Shown here piece by piece: positions 5,537 to 7,700 of a stretch of DNA of 7,700 nucleotides. The first letter of the stretch is position 1. The number at the start of each line of letters is the position of its first letter. The position numbers were made by a program, and so were the translations under genes. The notes beneath the pieces are model-generated. The model was not told where the DNA came from, made no database searches, and saw only the letters and a list, made by a program, of their open reading frames with translations. The DNA comes from Minisyncoccota bacterium (GTDB taxonomy: Bacteria > Patescibacteriota > Minisyncoccia > Phycocordibacterales > Phycocordibacteraceae), in NCBI GenBank assembly GCA_028687085.1, contig JAQUAU010000035.1:1-7700 (forward strand). Direction: 5' to 3'.

Positions 5537-5748
5537 GCCCCTTGATCCTGACTTGACGCGTCCATGCGCTTACGAACCGCATCGAAGCGCTCCACCGGCG
5601 ACCGTTTCGCATCTGCCTGCAAAGCGACCAACCATCGGGCAAATGCATCACGGGCTCTTTTGCTATTAAAGCGAATGACGAACTCATCGTCATTTTTCGT
5701 CAGTGTGCTCTCGATGCCCCGAATGGTTTGCGTCTGAAGAACTTTCAT
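5527..5748 (-). CDS. Small hypothetical protein, 73 residues
   Basis: I do not recognise this protein. It starts MKVLQTQTIRGIEST, followed by DDEFVIRF (21-28), which looks like a beta hairpin, then a probable amphipathic helix rich in Arg, Ala and Lys (about 29-63), and a polar tail SSQDQGAGE. There is no signal peptide, membrane segment or Cys. The start is secured by a perfect AAGGAG at 5760-5755, 6 nt before the ATG, the strongest ribosome site in the window. This suggests a well-translated product. It begins 32 nt after the stop of the short-chain dehydrogenase, probably on the same transcript, and is followed by two hairpins. A strand-then-basic-helix layout could fit a nucleic-acid-binding or antitoxin-like protein, but nothing here proves it. 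Confidence 0.7.
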   Translation of the reverse strand: MKVLQTQTIRGIESTLTKNDDEFVIRFNSKRARDAFARWLVALQADAKRSPVERFDAVRKRMDASSQDQGAGE

Positions 5749-5754
5749 GTCTAG

Positions 5755-5760
5755 CTCCTT
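5755..5760 (-). promoter_or_regulatory. Consensus Shine-Dalgarno of the 73-residue gene
   Basis: AAGGAG on the minus strand, 6 nt before the ATG at 5748. It is the only full consensus site I saw; most genes here rely on weak sites or overlap coupling. It supports the small gene being real. Confidence 0.75.
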
Positions 5761-5780
5761 GTTGTGTACCAGACTTACTT

Positions 5781-6623
5781 TTACAACAGTACCTTGGTTT
5801 TAGCAATATTCTCTAATTTCTCGGCCACATCCATATCATACACGCGAGGCGAAGCAGGGACTATCTTCTTTTTATCGAAATATTCGCCGCTTATGCCTGC
5901 GACCTCAGGCGACGTCGCGAGATACACACTCGTCTCTGCCCCTTGTGCCGGAGTGATCAGCATGCGCTTGAAGAGAAGGGCAAGAATCGGATTCATAGCA
6001 CGGACATTTCGCATCGTCATCTCGGTGCCGACCACGCCGGGGTGGAGTGCGTTCACGGTCACGCCGCTTCCCTTCAGGTCTTTCGCCAACTTCTTCGTGA
6101 ACAACACTATTGCGAGTTTTGATTGCGCGTAGGCTTTATACATATCAAAACCTTTCTTACTTTCTAGATCATTGAAATTGATTTCGCCTTCTTTATGCAT
6201 AGAAGAAGAGACGTTCACGATTCGCGAAGGCGCGCTCTGCCGCAGGAGCGGCAGGAGCAGTGTCGTGAGCAGGAATGGCGCTAAGAAGTTAATCGCGAGA
6301 TTCAGCTCGATGCCGTCTTTTGACTCCTGCCGCTCCTGCGGCATGACACCGGCATTGTTGATTAAGACATCAAGCCTCGGGTAGCGATTCTTGAACTCTT
6401 CTGCACACGCGCGAACAGACGCGAGTGACGCCAGATCGCAGACGAGATACGCACTATGCTCATTGCCGGTCTCCCTCAGTATTTCTCTTTTTACTTCTTC
6501 TCCTTTCTCATTGGAACGCGCAGTGAACACGACCGTTGCTCCGGTCAACGCGAGGCTTTTAAGCGTTTCTTTACCGATACCGGAAGTGCCGCCCGTTATG
6601 AATATTATTTTTTCGTTTTGCAT
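5781..6623 (-). CDS. Short-chain dehydrogenase/reductase (retinol-dehydrogenase/WWOX-like)
   Basis: 280 residues; a cytoplasmic NAD(P)-dependent oxidoreductase of classical SDR type. Visible motifs: TGGTSGIG cofactor loop (10-17), CDLAS (62-66), NNAG (89-92), VNVSS with catalytic Ser140, Tyr165 and Lys169 in YAQSK, and HPGVVGTEM (194-202). The long spacing between Ser and Tyr, INFNDLES between them and SKLAIVLFTK after the Lys are typical of the retinol-dehydrogenase-like group. Arg36 after the second strand hints at NADP. The substrate is unknown; the gene does not clearly belong to the glycan operon. Two copies of a 20-nt inverted repeat lie inside the coding sequence, one in the PQERQES stretch (95-101) and one in LLPLLRQ (123-129). 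The ATG is 14 nt (at its nearest arm, 13 nt) downstream of a palindrome; no Shine-Dalgarno is seen. Confidence 0.93.
   Translation of the reverse strand: MQNEKIIFITGGTSGIGKETLKSLALTGATVVFTARSNEKGEEVKREILRETGNEHSAYLVCDLASLASVRACAEEFKNRYPRLDVLINNAGVMPQERQESKDGIELNLAINFLAPFLLTTLLLPLLRQSAPSRIVNVSSSMHKEGEINFNDLESKKGFDMYKAYAQSKLAIVLFTKKLAKDLKGSGVTVNALHPGVVGTEMTMRNVRAMNPILALLFKRMLITPAQGAETSVYLATSPEVAGISGEYFDKKKIVPASPRVYDMDVAEKLENIAKTKVLL
6238..6257 (+). repeat. 20-bp inverted repeat, copy 1, containing a mini-palindrome
   Basis: TGCCGCAGGAGCGGCAGGAG. Its exact reverse complement is at 6324-6343, 66 bp away. Bases 6238-6253 are themselves a hairpin, TGCCGC-AGGA-GCGGCA. It lies inside the dehydrogenase gene without breaking the frame. 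Confidence 0.85.
6324..6343 (-). repeat. 20-bp inverted repeat, copy 2
   Basis: Exact reverse complement of the copy at 6238-6257, with its own mini-palindrome at 6328-6343. It encodes MPQERQE, a variable region of the dehydrogenase family just after the NNAG motif, where an insertion would be tolerated. The two copies could form a 20-bp stem with a 66-nt loop in the mRNA. Confidence 0.85.
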
Positions 6624-6635
6624 CGTAAAAAGGTT

Positions 6636-6656
6636 TGTTTAAGTCAGACTTAAACA
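6636..6656. promoter_or_regulatory. 21-bp perfect palindrome, operator-like, upstream of the dehydrogenase gene
   Basis: Arms TGTTTAAGTC (6636-6645) and GACTTAAACA (6647-6656) are perfect reverse complements around one central base. The site ends 12 nt before the dehydrogenase ATG, where a dimeric repressor would block transcription or translation. With a wider loop it could instead form an AT-rich hairpin, followed on the minus strand by AAACCTTTTT, and act as a weak terminator for the gene at 6686. I prefer an operator because the two arms meet at a single base, which suits a protein dimer better than an RNA loop. No regulator gene is in the window. Confidence 0.5.
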
Positions 6657-6662
6657 GAAAAC

Positions 6663-6671
6663 TGTGGATAA
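6663..6671 (-). promoter_or_regulatory. Perfect DnaA-box sequence (single)
   Basis: TTATCCACA on the minus strand equals the strong DnaA-box consensus. It lies in the short AT-rich gap beside the palindrome. One box with no dnaA or dnaN nearby is not an origin; it could be a regulatory or titration site, or chance. Confidence 0.35.
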
Positions 6672-6685
6672 CTTTTTGGGGATTA

Positions 6686-7700
6686 TTAAAGGAAGATAAA
6701 TGCGCTGCCGGCAAGCGCCATGAGGCCGATAAAGCTGAGCGTCCAGGGCGAGCGAAAGAGGCTGGTGGGACGCGTACCCTCGATCGGAGGAGGCAATGCC
6801 GCCCCCGCCGCAGTTCCTTCAAGAACTGCGGCGGGGGCTCCTACTGCTTCTGCATGTGCTTGAATGTTCGCTGTGCTGATAATCGGCTCGGCTTTGCTCA
6901 CCACAGGCGGCTCGACCTCCTGTACTTGTTCATAACTCGCCGAGACGGACGAAGGTTGCCCGCCGGAGGCGGGCACGGCGAGCGCGGAACGTGCGGCGAT
7001 AACGCCGTCGGGATACGCGAGCACTACCCCGGACGACATCGGCAAGCGAGTAATCGCATACGGCAGGAGAACACTCGCCTTCGGCAAGACCATCATGCCC
7101 TCGGGGATGCGGAACGAACTCGCGTCCACAAGGAGCCGCCAGCCTGAGAGGTCGAGGCGCAGAGCGGCGTCATTTGCGATAACGATCCCCTCTCCGGTCG
7201 CGACCGCGACACTCACTACTGCAGGCTTCACAGCCACCGTGAGATCGTCTCGAGCACTGACCGAACCGTCGGTCGCCGTCACGACCACAAGATACGTCCC
7301 GGCATAGCGATAGGTCTTCTCAGCTACATTGCCGGTCGCTGAAGAGCCGTCACCGAAGCTCCACGAGAATTGAGTCGAGGCTTTGTTTGTGCGCGCCGAG
7401 AGGCGGAGCGGCACACCCACCAGTGCTTCGTCACTGCCGCTTATCCGTACTGAGAGCGCCGAAGGCGGTGCTGGGGTCGAAACACTCTCTGTCGGCGTTG
7501 AAGTCGCCTGAACTGCTGGCGCGGACGCAGGCACGTTCGTCGTTCCGATAGTGATGAGGGGAGCAATATCAGCGTAGGTGCTCACGCCGATGCCGCTCAC
7601 ATTCTGGATGTCTTCAATGCGTGCAAACGGCCCATGCGCCGTGCGGTAGTCGATGATCCGTGCCGCATAGGTCGGGCCAATGCCGGGGAGCGTATCGAGA
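6686..7700 (-). CDS. ComEA-type HhH / PKD / lamin-tail-like surface protein with C-terminal membrane anchor (N-terminus cut off)
   Basis: 337 residues are visible; the frame is open through the window edge at 7700, so the true start lies outside and the GTG at 7600 is not the start. In visible numbering, residues 1-50 form tandem helix-hairpin-helix motifs of the ComEA type (LPGIGPTYAARIIDYR, then IEDIQNVSGIGVSTYADIAPL), known to bind duplex DNA in competence. A Ser/Thr/Pro/Ala linker follows (53-83). A PKD-like beta domain has WSFGDGSS at 113-120 and YAGTYLVVVTATD near 132-144. A lamin-tail-like domain has LDLSGWRL near 182-189 and ends around 235. A second low-complexity linker leads to a C-terminal hydrophobic segment at about 318-337 (PWTLSFIGLMALAGSAFIFL). 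This suggests an exported, membrane-anchored DNA- or polymer-binding protein, perhaps for DNA uptake. The family parts are clear, the function is inferred. Confidence 0.85.
   Translation of the reverse strand, partial: LDTLPGIGPTYAARIIDYRTAHGPFARIEDIQNVSGIGVSTYADIAPLITIGTTNVPASAPAVQATSTPTESVSTPAPPSALSVRISGSDEALVGVPLRLSARTNKASTQFSWSFGDGSSATGNVAEKTYRYAGTYLVVVTATDGSVSARDDLTVAVKPAVVSVAVATGEGIVIANDAALRLDLSGWRLLVDASSFRIPEGMMVLPKASVLLPYAITRLPMSSGVVLAYPDGVIAARSALAVPASGGQPSSVSASYEQVQEVEPPVVSKAEPIISTANIQAHAEAVGAPAAVLEGTAAGAALPPPIEGTRPTSLFRSPWTLSFIGLMALAGSAFIFL
6801..6838. repeat. 16-bp perfect GC-rich hairpin inside coding sequence
   Basis: GCCCCCGCCGCAGTTC (6801-6816) pairs with GAACTGCGGCGGGGGC (6823-6838) around a 6-nt loop. 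It encodes an Ala/Gly/Pro-rich part of the second linker (APAAVLEGTAAGA) in the ComEA-like protein, where an insertion would be harmless. The stem is very stable and too long to be expected by chance, so it is probably a mobile or spreading palindromic element. Confidence 0.85.
6957..6975. repeat. 19-bp GC palindrome inside coding sequence
   Basis: TGCCCGCC (6957-6964) pairs with GGCGGGCA (6968-6975) around GGA. It encodes VPASGGQ at the end of the lamin-tail-like domain. Its form, TGCC...GGCA with a 3-4 nt loop, matches the mini-palindromes in the dehydrogenase gene (TGCCGC-AGGA-GCGGCA), suggesting one family of small intragenic palindromes. Confidence 0.75.

Noticed and set aside
6635..7147. 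Plus-strand open frame of 170 codons
   Set aside because: Antisense to the ComEA-like gene, starts inside the palindrome, and its Arg-rich sequence is typical of a shadow.
1..7700. CRISPR array, transposase, tRNA or rRNA
   Set aside because: No regularly spaced direct repeats, transposase motifs, cloverleaf or rRNA signatures were seen on either strand.

Overview
The window reads as a piece of a Patescibacteria/CPR genome, probably a Parcubacteria-type lineage such as Kaiserbacteria. This is inference. The signs are compact genes packed on one strand, ATGA start/stop overlaps, a short UDP-sugar dehydrogenase, a MazF-like toxin of a form I associate with CPR genomes, a ComEA-type helix-hairpin-helix protein fused to PKD and lamin-tail-like domains, and GC-rich palindromes inside coding sequence. 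TGA is used as a normal stop, so the recoded (UGA = Gly) CPR groups are unlikely. No rRNA or tRNA gene, CRISPR array or insertion sequence is visible.

All protein genes that I can assign are on the minus strand, so transcription runs from 7700 towards 1. In that order: (1) a multidomain surface or membrane protein, cut by the window edge, with ComEA-like HhH, PKD, lamin-tail-like and C-terminal membrane segments (7700-6686); (2) a 62-bp gap with a 21-bp palindrome and a perfect DnaA-box sequence; (3) a short-chain dehydrogenase and an unknown 73-residue protein, closed by two hairpins, one a likely terminator (6623-5486); (4) a tightly packed block of a cupin protein, three GT4-type glycosyltransferases and a MazF/PemK-like RNase (5431-1157), closed by a 15-bp terminator stem; (5) an intergenic region with a 5' remnant of a fourth glycosyltransferase; (6) a short UDP-glucose/GDP-mannose dehydrogenase-family gene overlapping the start of an NAD-dependent sugar epimerase/dehydratase that runs off the window (909-1).

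Blocks 4-6 look like a surface-polysaccharide locus. The dehydrogenase and epimerase would supply nucleotide sugars, the three glycosyltransferases would assemble a glycan, and the cupin may act on a sugar or be an accessory. The MazF-like gene has no visible antitoxin and sits 9 nt behind a glycosyltransferase gene.

The most unusual spot is 1050-1190. On the plus strand, against every other gene, there is a promoter-like TTGACT-N16-TATCAT, an ATG about where a transcript would start, a 27-codon basic reading frame, UUCG- and GCAA-capped hairpins, and a strong terminator shared with the convergent toxin gene. Next to it on the minus strand is the recognisable N-terminus of a lost glycosyltransferase. 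Together these suggest a small unannotated transcript (sRNA or microprotein mRNA) at a recombination scar in the glycan locus.
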